From Bacteroidaceae bacterium (GTDB taxonomy: Bacteria > Bacteroidota > Bacteroidia > Bacteroidales > Bacteroidaceae), in the NCBI GenBank assembly GCA_017965425.1, contig JAGCPY010000040.1:1-64000 (forward strand): a stretch of 64,000 bases of DNA, given 5' to 3'. The notes beneath the pieces are model-generated. The model did no database searches. It was not told where the DNA came from and worked only from the letters and a program-made list of their open reading frames with translations. A program made the translations under genes and the position numbers. Positions 35,155 to 44,231 of the stretch are shown piece by piece (within the stretch, counting starts at the first letter, position 1; each line of letters opens with the position of its first letter).

Positions 35155-36483
35155 TTATGCGTTTTCTTTCCTTAGGATATCCAACCCTTCACGAACAATG
35201 CGTTGCAATTCCAGCTTGGAGCTGTCCACGAACTCGGCGATGGCAAAATCCTCGGGAGCCACCTCATAGATGCCGAGGGCTTCCTGACGGTCGATGTCGC
35301 CTGCGATGATAGCCTTCACGAGATAACCAGCATAGATGTCCATGGGGAAGACCTTGTCATACTCGCCGGACATAATCATGTGGCGTTCGCCACCCTTGAT
35401 GCGGGCATCCAGGGCGTACTCGGTCTTCTTCGGACGGAGCCAACTGAAATAGCTGCGGCTGGTGCTGAACTCCTTGAAGCGGGGAGCAATCCATCCAAGC
35501 ATCTCATAGACGTCATCGCCGTTGGGAATGACGGTGACCTCAGTAGCATGAGCGCCAATGAAGCCGTTCTTCTCCACCTGCAAACCCACCATGGGGTTGC
35601 CGCTGATGATGCGGAGGCTCTTGCTCTCGTCAATCTGTCCATTCAACACCGTATTCAGTGTTTGTCCGATGAGCAATTTGGCATACTTTGGAGCCTTTAC
35701 CTCACTGCCAGCAATAGCAATGGTTCGAGTGAGATCAACCTTTCCTGTCAGCACAAGACGCCCCACGAAGATAACCTCTTCGGCACCAAGTGTCCATACA
35801 ATTTCGCCCTTGTTAATGGGGTCAACGTTGTTGATTTGAACACCCACATTACCAGCTGGAGCAGGACCGTCAAAGACGGTGATGGTGCAGTCTTTGGCAG
35901 CGGTTAGTGCAGGAGCCTTCTGCTTGCTGCTGATGCCGAGGTTCACTTTGGCAATCTTAGCAAGGAGCGAGAGGCCTGCTTGCCACTCCTTCTCTTGTCC
36001 CTTGAGGACGTACTCGAATTCAGCTGCCAGCGGCATGGAATTAAAAGCACTCACGAAAATGGCCTTGGGCTTGTCTTCGGGATTTGCCACCACGTCATAG
36101 GGACGCTGGCGGAAGAATCCGAACAAGCCGCTCTCTAACAGCAGTTTCAGCGGATCCTTTTCATTGAAGGAAACAGCTTCCTGCTTGCCGTCGGCATCTA
36201 CGCGAACGCTCATCACCTTACGACGTTCACCGCGCTCAACAAGTGCCACGGTGCCGCTGACAGGCGAAACGAACTTCACTTCGGGATGGTTCTTGTCCAC
36301 GAACAAGGCATCCCCGACCTTGACTTTGTCCCCTTCCTTGACCACGACCTTGGGCTTCATGCCATAGAAGTCATCGGGCACCAGTGCGAACTGTCCCGCA
36401 ACCTTCGTCTGCATGGTTTCCAAGTTCGCTTTTCCTTTCAGGTTTACGTCGAGGCCTTTGCGTAACTTGATTACATTTGCCAT
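35155..36483 (-). CDS. nqrA: Na+-translocating NADH:quinone reductase subunit A
   Basis: This 442-aa peripheral subunit on the cytoplasmic side is implicated in quinone binding. ANVIKLRKGLDVNLKGKA at the start, the biotinyl-like fold segment VKEGDKVKVGDALFVDKNHPEVKFVSPVSG, and SRSYFSWLRPKKTEYALDA are NqrA features. I start at 36483; the longer frame overlaps the promoter box. It is the first gene of nqrABCDEF. Confidence 0.96.
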   Translation of the reverse strand: MANVIKLRKGLDVNLKGKANLETMQTKVAGQFALVPDDFYGMKPKVVVKEGDKVKVGDALFVDKNHPEVKFVSPVSGTVALVERGERRKVMSVRVDADGKQEAVSFNEKDPLKLLLESGLFGFFRQRPYDVVANPEDKPKAIFVSAFNSMPLAAEFEYVLKGQEKEWQAGLSLLAKIAKVNLGISSKQKAPALTAAKDCTITVFDGPAPAGNVGVQINNVDPINKGEIVWTLGAEEVIFVGRLVLTGKVDLTRTIAIAGSEVKAPKYAKLLIGQTLNTVLNGQIDESKSLRIISGNPMVGLQVEKNGFIGAHATEVTVIPNGDDVYEMLGWIAPRFKEFSTSRSYFSWLRPKKTEYALDARIKGGERHMIMSGEYDKVFPMDIYAGYLVKAIIAGDIDRQEALGIYEVAPEDFAIAEFVDSSKLELQRIVREGLDILRKENA

Positions 36484-36524
36484 ATAAAAAACAAAAATAA
36501 ATAGTGGTTTTGCAAAAATCCGTG

Positions 36525-36532
36525 CAAATGTA
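36525..36532 (-). promoter_or_regulatory. -7 promoter box of the nqr operon
   Basis: On the minus strand the sequence is TACATTTG, 42 bases before the nqrA start. It is divergent from the tamB promoter. Confidence 0.5.
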
Positions 36533-36614
36533 GCCATTTTTATAAACTTTTCCGCTATAAATCCTTAATATTTTTATTCCAAAAGCCAAAAAACGACACT
36601 ATTCTCTCTTAATC

Positions 36615-36646
36615 TTTGCTCAAATAACAAAAATACATTATTTTCG
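36615..36646 (+). promoter_or_regulatory. Promoter of tamB
   Basis: TTTG (36615-36618) and TATTTTCG (36639-36646, one mismatch from TAnnTTTG) are 20 bases apart. A start site near 36652 would leave about 37 bases before the ATT codon at 36689. Confidence 0.45.
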
Positions 36647-36688
36647 CACCGAAAACGTACATTTCAGTCATAGCGTATCCGAAGCACC

Positions 36689-39600
36689 ATTAGGAAGTTC
36701 AGTTACATTGTCCGAACGCTAGTAGGTCTGGTATTGGTGGTATATCTTGGCCTGCTTGTCTTCACAGCTACCCCATATTTTCAGCGTTGGTTGGCTGCAG
36801 AAGTATCGATTGTGCTCAGCGAAGAACTGGATACTCAGGTGAAAGTTGGTAACATACGCCTTGGACTTTTCAATCGCCTTGTGGCCGATGACTTGCTGGT
36901 GATGGAGCAGCCTTCAGACACGAATTCCCTTTCCGACACCCTGCTCCATGCCACTCGCTTTAGTGTCAAACTTTCTTTGCTCCCGTTGTTGAAAGGGCAG
37001 GTAAGAATACAGAACGCACAACTTTTTGGCTATGACGTCCGGCTCCGTAGATCCTCGAAGGAAACGCCTTATAATTTCCAATTTCTTATCGACTATTTTG
37101 CCAGTGAAGACACGATCCACACACCACTCGACGTGATCGCCTCTTCGGTCATTATCCGCCGTGGAACTCTTTCCCACGATATCCTTTCTGAACCACGAAC
37201 CGCGCAGTTCACGCCAGCCCATCTCCGTTTGAATGACCTTCGCCTGCGGATTTCGATTGACACTTTGTCTGATAGTAATACGCGTGTAGAAATCAATCAA
37301 TTAAGATTTGATGAGTTAAATAGTGGTTTAACCGTTAATAACCTTGGTGGCGTGTTCCGCATTGAACATTCACGGATGTCGGTAGAGGATTTCCGCTTAC
37401 AGCTTCCAGCGTCAGATCTCTTGCTTCCAAAAGCAATGGTCATATTGGGCGATTCGTCTGTAGAACATATCCAAATGGAGTTGGATGGAAGAGTGTCCCC
37501 TGCAGATTTCTCACCTTTCGTGTCAGCCTTGTCAGCGTTGACAGATTCTTTCCAGTTGTCTGCTGCTGGCATGTATGCTGATCGGATTATTCAGTGCAAT
37601 CGTTTCACGCTCTCCAATGAACACATGCAACTCGACATGGATGGCGTTCTTGGATTGGGCAGCCGGCAACCTTTTGGAAAAGACATGGCCGCTTCGGTGA
37701 ATCTCCATCGTCTTGACGTTGCAGCTCCGTTTGCCCAAAAGATATTGGAGTGGCTGACATCTCTTTCTTATATGGATCCTTCGCTGGCCGAGACATTAGC
37801 CCGTTTGGGGGATGCCGGCATTCAAGGGAATGCTGCTTATCGCCAACAGATGTTGACGGCCAATGTCCAGGCACAGACATCCCTGGGGCAGATGGCATTA
37901 GAGGGAAGCCTAACCCACGAAGATGCTTTCACAGTAAAGGTGAACACTGAAGACTTTCGCCTATCCAATCTCCTGACAGACAATGGATCGTTTCCTGTCA
38001 ACCACGTCAGTCTCAAGGCCGATGCCCAAGGCCGCATCGCACAAAAGACCGTTAGTTCAACGGTTGAGCTTGAAGGGCTGCATGTGAAAGATGAACTGCT
38101 TGACAAAGTTAAAGCCACGCTTCAGATCTCACCCCGTGAACTCAAAGCCACGGCGCAGGTTGAAGACCCGCAATATCGTTTTACCCTCGATGCCGACCTT
38201 CAAAGTTCTGCAGACATGACCTTCGACGCCTCTATGTTGGAACAATTGCAAGGCCATGTCCTGCTTCGTGATGCGAATGTTCAGACGGCAGAGCACACCT
38301 ATCATCTCAATAAGCTGAGGCTGGCTTCGCTGATTAACCAAAGCGGTCGCCATCTTGATCTCAACGGCGACTTCATCGACGCCCGTGTTGACGGACGTTT
38401 CAATTATGCCACTCTCTTCAGTTCGGCTCAGCAGATGCTCCACAAGGCGTTGCCGTCGCTCATCCCCTCTCCTGAAAATCCGGTGGACAATAGTGGCTCC
38501 TTCCATTTCTCGCTCCAACTGTGGGATGTTGACTCACTATTGCATTTGATGGAAAGTGAACTCCGAATACCTGAACAAGTCTATTTGCAAGGCTTCATCA
38601 GTGCTGATCAAAATCGTATGGAACTGAATGCCGACGTGCCTCGTCTTTACTATGACACCGAGGAGTTGCACGCTCTAAGTGTCATTTTCCGCGAGCAGGC
38701 CGACAGCGTTCATGCCTTCCTCACGATGCAGCGGGTGATGGATGAGGGATTGGTGGATTTCACGCTCGATGCCGGTGCCGTTCGCGACTGTCTGACCACC
38801 CTTCTGGCATGGGACGACCACCAGCAACCTGCCATGCGCGGTGAGCTCTCGGCTCTCACGAGCTTCATTACCGATAGCAACCACCAACTTGGGGCGAACA
38901 TCAGTTTGTTACCTACGCAAATTGTCATTGCCGACACCACCTGGAACGTCCACAAGGCAACTGTTTCCCTGCACGACGAGACGGTGGACGTCCGCGGTTT
39001 CCGCATCACCCAGCTGGGGCGTCATCTACAGGTGGATGGAACCATCTCGCGCAATGTGTCCGACACGTTGTGGGCCGACCTCCGGGGCATCAACCTTCAG
39101 TATGTGTTCGGCTTGATAGATTTTGATGACGTGGACTTTGCCGGTGCAGCCACTGGCCGTATGGCGGCCTATAACTTGATGGAACAGCCAGTGGTGGATG
39201 CCACTTTGGCGGTTGGCGACTTCACGCTGAACGGTGGCTTGCTGGGTGAGCTACATGTCACAGGCGGATGGGGCAGGGTAGGTCCTAAAACCATCGACCT
39301 CGATGCCTATATCACTGAGCCTGTTCATCGCCAGCTCTCCCATGTCACAGCTCAGATTACACCTGGCCATCAGCCAGGTGGCGGCATGGAACTCGATGTG
39401 CAGGCGAGGAACCTCAACGCCTATTTTATCAACAGTTTCACAGAGTCTTTCATGACAGACCTGAAAGGGTGTGTCTCTGGCCATGCTCATCTTTATGGTC
39501 CGTTCAAGCAGTTGGATTTGGAAGGCGACCTTGCCATTGACACCTTGGCCGTGACCATCGACGTGCTGGGGTCGCGTTATCACGTGGCCAAAGGCGACAG

Positions 39601-41086
39601 CGTGCATCTTCGTCCGGGCAGCATTCAGTTCAGGGACATCACCATCCTCGACCGCTATCATGGCCTGGACAACCGACCACACATGGCCACCCTCAACGGC
39701 GACGTCTTCTTCGAGCATTTCCAGAACATCCGCTACACCTTTGACATCACCGCCAACGACATCCTTGGCTACGATTTCCATGAGTTTGGCGACCAGACGT
39801 TCTATGGGACTGTTTTTGCTGACGGGCGAGTGCGTCTCACGGGGCAATCAGGGCTGTTGAACGTTGACCTGCAAATGACTCCAACCCCAGGAACCGTCTT
39901 CACTTATAATGCTTCCAGCCCCGAGACGATTACCGACAACCAGTTCATCACCTTTTTGGATTCTTCCCCCTCTTTCCCTAAAGGGACAGAGCTCTCCTCG
40001 TTGACCGATGCAACCTCCTGGTCAGACAAAAGCAACCCCACCACCTCTTTAGTAAGTGCGGAGGGAGAGCCTGAGTCAGAGTCTTCTGAAGACGAACCAA
40101 CTGACATGTATCTCAATTTCGACCTCAACATCACTCCCGATGCTCAGATGCGGATACTCATGGATCCACGATCAGAAGACTATATCACACTCTTTGGAAG
40201 CGGTCACATGCGAGCAAACTATTATAACAAAGGACGTTTCCAGATGTATGGCACCTACCGCGTGAATCATGGCAACTACCGGCTTTCGCTTCAGGATATC
40301 ATCCGCAAGGAGTTTCAGTTTGAGCGGGATGGCACCATCGTCTTTGGCGGAACTCCAATGAATGCAGCCCTCAATCTGCGTGCCATCTACACCGTTCCTG
40401 GAGTCTCGCTGAACGACTTGGCCGTAGGCAACAACTTCTCGGCTTCCAGTGTCCGTGTCAACTGTTTGATGAATATTGGCGGGCAGGCAGGGGAGCCACG
40501 GGTCAGTTTCGATTTCGACATCCCCAACGTCAACGAGGACGAGAAACAAATGGTGAGGGCTCTTATCTCCACGGAAGAAGAACGAAACCTGCAAGTCATA
40601 TACCTTTTGGGCATCGGGCGGTTCTACACCTATGGCCTCAGTGACAATCAGAACCAGACGAACACCGCCATGCAGAGCCTGCTCTCGTCAACCTTGTCTG
40701 GCCAACTCAATAACCTGCTCACCAGTGCCATCGGTAATGGTAACTGGAATTTCGGAACCAATTTCTCCACAGGTCAGCTGGGGTGGCAAGATATGGATGT
40801 CGAAGGTTCCTTGAGTGGTCGCCTGTTGAACAACCGTTTGCTCATCAACGGCACCTTTGGCTATCGCGACACCCCAGTGGCCAACACCAACTTCATCGGC
40901 GACTTCGACGTTCAGTGGCTGCTCAACAAGTCGGGAAACGTCAGCTTGAAAGCCTACAGCGAAACCAACGACCGCTACTTCACCAAGACAGCCCTTACCA
41001 CGCAGGGAATAGGTATCCAGTTGCGGAAGGACTTCAATACGCTGGGAGAGCTTTTCCATCGGAAAGGCAGCAGTATGGGCAGATGA
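36689..41086 (+). CDS. tamB: TamB-like translocation/assembly module protein (DUF490)
   Basis: This protein of about 1465 aa is anchored in the inner membrane and spans the periplasm as a beta-taco that moves lipid or helps outer-membrane protein assembly. An N-terminal helix (GLVLVVYLGLLVFTATPYFQ) is followed by long repetitive beta structure and the C-terminal DUF490 region (from about 1000; TYRVNHGNYRLSLQDIIRKEF, QNQTNTAMQSLLSSTLSGQLNNLL). No ATG opens the frame. The codons before the helix read IRKFSYIVRTL from an ATT at 36689, after an in-frame stop at 36671. The next possible starts, TTG 36734 or GTG 36737, would cut the helix. I use ATT as the best guess. Residues about 1091-1130 come from an inserted repeat. 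Confidence 0.85.
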   Translation: MRKFSYIVRTLVGLVLVVYLGLLVFTATPYFQRWLAAEVSIVLSEELDTQVKVGNIRLGLFNRLVADDLLVMEQPSDTNSLSDTLLHATRFSVKLSLLPLLKGQVRIQNAQLFGYDVRLRRSSKETPYNFQFLIDYFASEDTIHTPLDVIASSVIIRRGTLSHDILSEPRTAQFTPAHLRLNDLRLRISIDTLSDSNTRVEINQLRFDELNSGLTVNNLGGVFRIEHSRMSVEDFRLQLPASDLLLPKAMVILGDSSVEHIQMELDGRVSPADFSPFVSALSALTDSFQLSAAGMYADRIIQCNRFTLSNEHMQLDMDGVLGLGSRQPFGKDMAASVNLHRLDVAAPFAQKILEWLTSLSYMDPSLAETLARLGDAGIQGNAAYRQQMLTANVQAQTSLGQMALEGSLTHEDAFTVKVNTEDFRLSNLLTDNGSFPVNHVSLKADAQGRIAQKTVSSTVELEGLHVKDELLDKVKATLQISPRELKATAQVEDPQYRFTLDADLQSSADMTFDASMLEQLQGHVLLRDANVQTAEHTYHLNKLRLASLINQSGRHLDLNGDFIDARVDGRFNYATLFSSAQQMLHKALPSLIPSPENPVDNSGSFHFSLQLWDVDSLLHLMESELRIPEQVYLQGFISADQNRMELNADVPRLYYDTEELHALSVIFREQADSVHAFLTMQRVMDEGLVDFTLDAGAVRDCLTTLLAWDDHQQPAMRGELSALTSFITDSNHQLGANISLLPTQIVIADTTWNVHKATVSLHDETVDVRGFRITQLGRHLQVDGTISRNVSDTLWADLRGINLQYVFGLIDFDDVDFAGAATGRMAAYNLMEQPVVDATLAVGDFTLNGGLLGELHVTGGWGRVGPKTIDLDAYITEPVHRQLSHVTAQITPGHQPGGGMELDVQARNLNAYFINSFTESFMTDLKGCVSGHAHLYGPFKQLDLEGDLAIDTLAVTIDVLGSRYHVAKGDSVHLRPGSIQFRDITILDRYHGLDNRPHMATLNGDVFFEHFQNIRYTFDITANDILGYDFHEFGDQTFYGTVFADGRVRLTGQSGLLNVDLQMTPTPGTVFTYNASSPETITDNQFITFLDSSPSFPKGTELSSLTDATSWSDKSNPTTSLVSAEGEPESESSEDEPTDMYLNFDLNITPDAQMRILMDPRSEDYITLFGSGHMRANYYNKGRFQMYGTYRVNHGNYRLSLQDIIRKEFQFERDGTIVFGGTPMNAALNLRAIYTVPGVSLNDLAVGNNFSASSVRVNCLMNIGGQAGEPRVSFDFDIPNVNEDEKQMVRALISTEEERNLQVIYLLGIGRFYTYGLSDNQNQTNTAMQSLLSSTLSGQLNNLLTSAIGNGNWNFGTNFSTGQLGWQDMDVEGSLSGRLLNNRLLINGTFGYRDTPVANTNFIGDFDVQWLLNKSGNVSLKAYSETNDRYFTKTALTTQGIGIQLRKDFNTLGELFHRKGSSMGR
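39961..40078 (+). repeat. GC-rich element (family G) inserted in frame in tamB
   Basis: The left part (CCCTCTTTCCCTAAAGGGAC) and right part (TTTAGTAAGTGCGGAGGGAG) correspond to the two ends of the element at 35020-35147, with base changes, about 118 bases in all. It is read as DSSPSFPKGTELSS to AEGEPESE, a low-complexity loop in the DUF490 region. Confidence 0.55.
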
Positions 41087-41135
41087 CGGCAAGCTTGATG
41101 AATGAAGGCGGGCTTACGGCTGGTTGAACGAAACG

Positions 41136-41198
41136 GGAAGGTGTGCACGTTCCACATGGAAGGTACATACCTTCTTCGTGGAAGGTGTACACCTTCCC
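41136..41198. repeat. Palindromic repeat block A5 (GGAAGGTGTACACCTTCC type)
   Basis: Three cores, GGAAGGTGTGCACGTTCC, GGAAGGTACATACCTTC and GGAAGGTGTACACCTTCC (the last a perfect 18-base palindrome), follow each other at 20-25 base steps, 50 bases after tamB. Confidence 0.88.
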
Positions 41199-41250
41199 AT
41201 CAGATATACAACGTCTTCGCTCCTTTTACCATGTGTTTTCCTCAAGAAAG

Positions 41251-41484
41251 CCTCAATCCCTCACCTTTTGGGTTAAGTGGTTGCGCTTTAGCTTGTTACA
41301 GGTGAGGGATAGGTGAGGGATAGGTGAGGGATGGTGAGGAATTGCGAATGACGAATGAATAGACATAGTCTTATACGTTCTCTCATAATTCCTCACCATC
41401 CCTCACCTATTCCTCACCTATTCCTCACCCGTAACCATCTGTCTGATAACCAAGTAAGGCAAAAGGTGAGGGATTGAGGGATTT
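41251..41484. repeat. CCCTCACC repeat element B2 (about 234 bp, inverted)
   Basis: The outer arms CCTCAATCCCTCACCTTTTG and AAAAGGTGAGGGATTGAGG are inverted. Three direct GGTGAGGGATA copies on the left half face ATTCCTCACC and ATCCCTCACC copies on the right half. With A5 it fills the 407-base gap between the converging tamB and rpiB genes. Confidence 0.88.
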
Positions 41485-41493
41485 TCAATAAAA

Positions 41494-41940
41494 TCAGGGG
41501 TGTTGGACGGGAATCTTATCGACTCGCGCTTGATGGCGACCTCCTTCGAAGGGTGTGGTGAAGAACTCGTCGAGGCAGGCGATGGTGGTGGCTTCGTCGA
41601 TGAATCGTCCGGGGAAGACGATGACGTTGGCGTCGTTGTGCTGGCGGATGAGGTGGGCGATTTCGGGACGCCAGACAAGACCAGCTCGTACGCCTTGGTG
41701 CTTGTTGAGGGTCATGCTGATGCCCTCGCCAGAACCGCAGACGGCGATGCCGGGATAGACGGAACCATCCTCGATGGCATTGCCAAGGGCGTGACCGAAG
41801 TCGGAGTAGTCGCAGCTGGCTTCACTGCTGGTGCCGAAGTCGCGAAAGACGATGCCGCGCTCTGCGAGGTACTTCTTAATGAATTCTTTAAGCGGAAAGC
41901 CAGCGTGGTCGCTGGCCAAGCCTACTACTTTGATGTTCAT
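41494..41940 (-). CDS. rpiB: Ribose 5-phosphate isomerase B
   Basis: This 148-aa enzyme interconverts ribose 5-phosphate and ribulose 5-phosphate. GLASDHAGFPLKEFIKKYL, the catalytic Cys in GIAVCGSGEGISM, and NKHQGVRAGLVWRPEIAHLIRQHNDANV match RpiB/LacAB. It lies downstream of transketolase on the same strand, so the two form a non-oxidative pentose phosphate pair. The gap between them holds an AT-rich repeat. Confidence 0.95.
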   Translation of the reverse strand: MNIKVVGLASDHAGFPLKEFIKKYLAERGIVFRDFGTSSEASCDYSDFGHALGNAIEDGSVYPGIAVCGSGEGISMTLNKHQGVRAGLVWRPEIAHLIRQHNDANVIVFPGRFIDEATTIACLDEFFTTPFEGGRHQARVDKIPVQHP

Positions 41941-41946
41941 GGTCTG

Positions 41947-42058
41947 ATGAATCCATCATGCATCATTCACAATTCATCATTAGCACGCCAATCCGGCATA
42001 GGAGTCTTATAGGCGCAACCAATAATGAATTGTGAATAATGAATTGTGAATAATGGAA
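41947..42058. repeat. AT-rich AATTCATAATT-family repeat in the tkt-rpiB gap
   Basis: CATCATTCACAATTCATCAT on the left is inverted relative to AATGAATTGTGAATAATGAA on the right, with a centre containing CACGCC. It is the same family as 31824-31943 and again lies inside a minus-strand operon. Confidence 0.75.
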
Positions 42059-44074
42059 TTAGAATAAAGCCTTCACTTGCTTATAGACGTTCTCAGCGGT
42101 GAAGCCCAACTTCTCGTCGAGCACCTTGTAGGGTGCGCTGAATCCGAAGCTGTTGAGGCCCCATACGCATCCGTCGGCTCCTACAAGACCTTCGAGGTTC
42201 ACGGGCAGACCGGCGGTAAGTCCGAACTTCTTCACGCCGCAGGGCAGGATGGTCTGCTGGTAGTCCTTCGGCTGGCTGCGGAACAGACCTTCAGAGGGCA
42301 CGCTGACGATGCGCACCTTCACGCCGTCCTTGCGCAGGAGTTCTGTGCCGGCTACGAGGGTCGAGACCTCGGAACCGCTGGCAAGGAGGATGACGTCGGG
42401 ATTCTCGTCGCTGCCTGCCACGATGTAAGCTCCCTTCTCAGCCTGGGCATAGTCGTTGCCTGCGGGCAGGTCGGCAATGTTCTGGCGGCTGAGGATGAGG
42501 GCGGTGGGGCTGTCGGTGTTCTCCATAGCCAGACGCCAAGCCTCGGTGGTCTCCTGAGCGTCGGCGGGACGCAGGACGAGGGTGGAATTCTTGCCGTGGT
42601 GGTTCTTCAGCTTCTCCATGAGGCGGATCTGTGCTTCCTGCTCCACGGGTTCGTGGGTGGGACCGTCCTCACCGACGCGGAAGGCATCGTGGGTCCAGAT
42701 GAACTTCACGGGCAGCTCCATGAGGGCGGCCATGCGGACGGCGGGTTTCATGTAGTCAGAGAATACGAAGAAGGTGCCGCAAGCAGGGATGACACCTCCG
42801 TGCAAGGCCATACCGATGCAGCAGCAAGCCATCGTCAGTTCGGCCACGCCAGCCTGGAAGAAGGCACCGCTGAAGTCACCAGCCTTGAGGGCGTGGGTCT
42901 TCTTCAGGAAGCCGTCGGTCTTGTCGGAGTTCGAAAGGTCGGCACTGGCGCAAATCATGTTGGGCACCTGCTCGGCGAGCTGGCTCAGCACGGCAGCGCT
43001 GGCGTTGCGGGTGGCATCGCCGCTCTTCTGCTGAACCTTTGTCCAATCCACCTTCGGGGCCTTGCCGCTGAACCATTCTGCCTGTGCGGCAGCGCATTCG
43101 GGATTCTTGGCAGCCCAGGCAGCCTCTTCGGCCTTGCGCTCAGCTACGATGCCCTTCAACTCTTCTGCGCGGCGGGCATAAAGATCTTTCACGTCGTCGA
43201 AGATAACAAAAGGATTATCAGCATCTCCACCTAGGTTGGTTATAGTTTTCCTATAGGCATCGCCACCAAGGGGAGCACCATGTGTCTTGCAGTTGCGCTC
43301 GTAGCTACTGCCGTCTTCCTTCAGAGCACCCTTACCCATGATAGTCTTGCCGATGATGAGGGCGGGCTTGCCCTTCACGGCTTTGGCCTTCTCGATGGCA
43401 GCGCGGATCTGTGCGGCGTCGTTGCCGTTGATCTCGAACACTTCCCATCCGAGGGCGCGGTACTTGGCGGCAGTGTCTTCGTTCATGACCTCAGCGGTCT
43501 CGGTTGAGAGCTGGATATCGTTCGAGTCGTAGAACATCACGACGTTGTCCAGCCCCAGGGTGCCAGCAATGCGGGCAGCTCCTTGAGAAATCTCTTCCTG
43601 CACGCCGCCGTCGGAGATGTAGATGTAGATGGTTTCCTTCTCGAAAGTGGGGTTGCCGGTGTGTGCGGCAAGGAACTTGGCGGCAATGGCTGCACCGATG
43701 CCGAAAGTGTGACCTTGTCCGAGCGGTCCGCTGGTGTTCTCGATACCCCGCTGCGGATCTGCTTCAGGGTGTCCAGGTGTGGGCGAGCCCCACTGGCGCA
43801 ACTGCTGCAGCTCTTCGAGCGAGAACTTGTTGATGAGCGCCAGTTGGCTGTAGAGCATGGGAGCCATGTGACCGGGATCGAGGAAGAAACGGTCGCGACC
43901 TACCCAGCAGGGATCTGCGGGGTCGTAGGTGAGGTACTCACTGTAGAGAACGTTAATGAAATCAGCGCCACCCATTGCGCCGCCAGGGTGACCACTCTTG
44001 GCCTTCTCGACCATTGACGCAGCCAGAATGCGGATGTTGTCTGCTGCGTGGTTCAGTACTTTGATGTCGTTCAT
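42059..44074 (-). CDS. tkt: Transketolase
   Basis: This 671-aa thiamine-diphosphate enzyme transfers two-carbon units in the pentose phosphate pathway. MVEKAKSGHPGGAMGGADF near the start, GHMAPMLYSQLAL, the cofactor motif region SDGGVQEEISQGAA...YDSND, and the pyrimidine domain (WTHDAFRVGEDGPTHEPVEQ) are transketolase signatures. I start at 44074, because 46 extra codons upstream overlap the promoter and are not conserved in type. It is transcribed with rpiB. Confidence 0.96.
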   Translation of the reverse strand: MNDIKVLNHAADNIRILAASMVEKAKSGHPGGAMGGADFINVLYSEYLTYDPADPCWVGRDRFFLDPGHMAPMLYSQLALINKFSLEELQQLRQWGSPTPGHPEADPQRGIENTSGPLGQGHTFGIGAAIAAKFLAAHTGNPTFEKETIYIYISDGGVQEEISQGAARIAGTLGLDNVVMFYDSNDIQLSTETAEVMNEDTAAKYRALGWEVFEINGNDAAQIRAAIEKAKAVKGKPALIIGKTIMGKGALKEDGSSYERNCKTHGAPLGGDAYRKTITNLGGDADNPFVIFDDVKDLYARRAEELKGIVAERKAEEAAWAAKNPECAAAQAEWFSGKAPKVDWTKVQQKSGDATRNASAAVLSQLAEQVPNMICASADLSNSDKTDGFLKKTHALKAGDFSGAFFQAGVAELTMACCCIGMALHGGVIPACGTFFVFSDYMKPAVRMAALMELPVKFIWTHDAFRVGEDGPTHEPVEQEAQIRLMEKLKNHHGKNSTLVLRPADAQETTEAWRLAMENTDSPTALILSRQNIADLPAGNDYAQAEKGAYIVAGSDENPDVILLASGSEVSTLVAGTELLRKDGVKVRIVSVPSEGLFRSQPKDYQQTILPCGVKKFGLTAGLPVNLEGLVGADGCVWGLNSFGFSAPYKVLDEKLGFTAENVYKQVKALF

Positions 44075-44153
44075 TGTTTGAAAAGTTATTATATGAGGTT
44101 TGTTTTTTGAATAAAAAAGCCGTTTTTGGCTCATCTTTGAGGATAAACCGTGG

Positions 44154-44161
44154 CAAATGTA
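44154..44161 (-). promoter_or_regulatory. -7 promoter box of tkt-rpiB
   Basis: On the minus strand the sequence is TACATTTG, about 80 bases before the tkt start. Confidence 0.5.
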
Positions 44162-44231
44162 CGAAAAAGATTCATTATATAAGCAGCGAACCTCTACAAA
44201 ATATGCAAACAAGGCTCACTTTTTATAGAAA

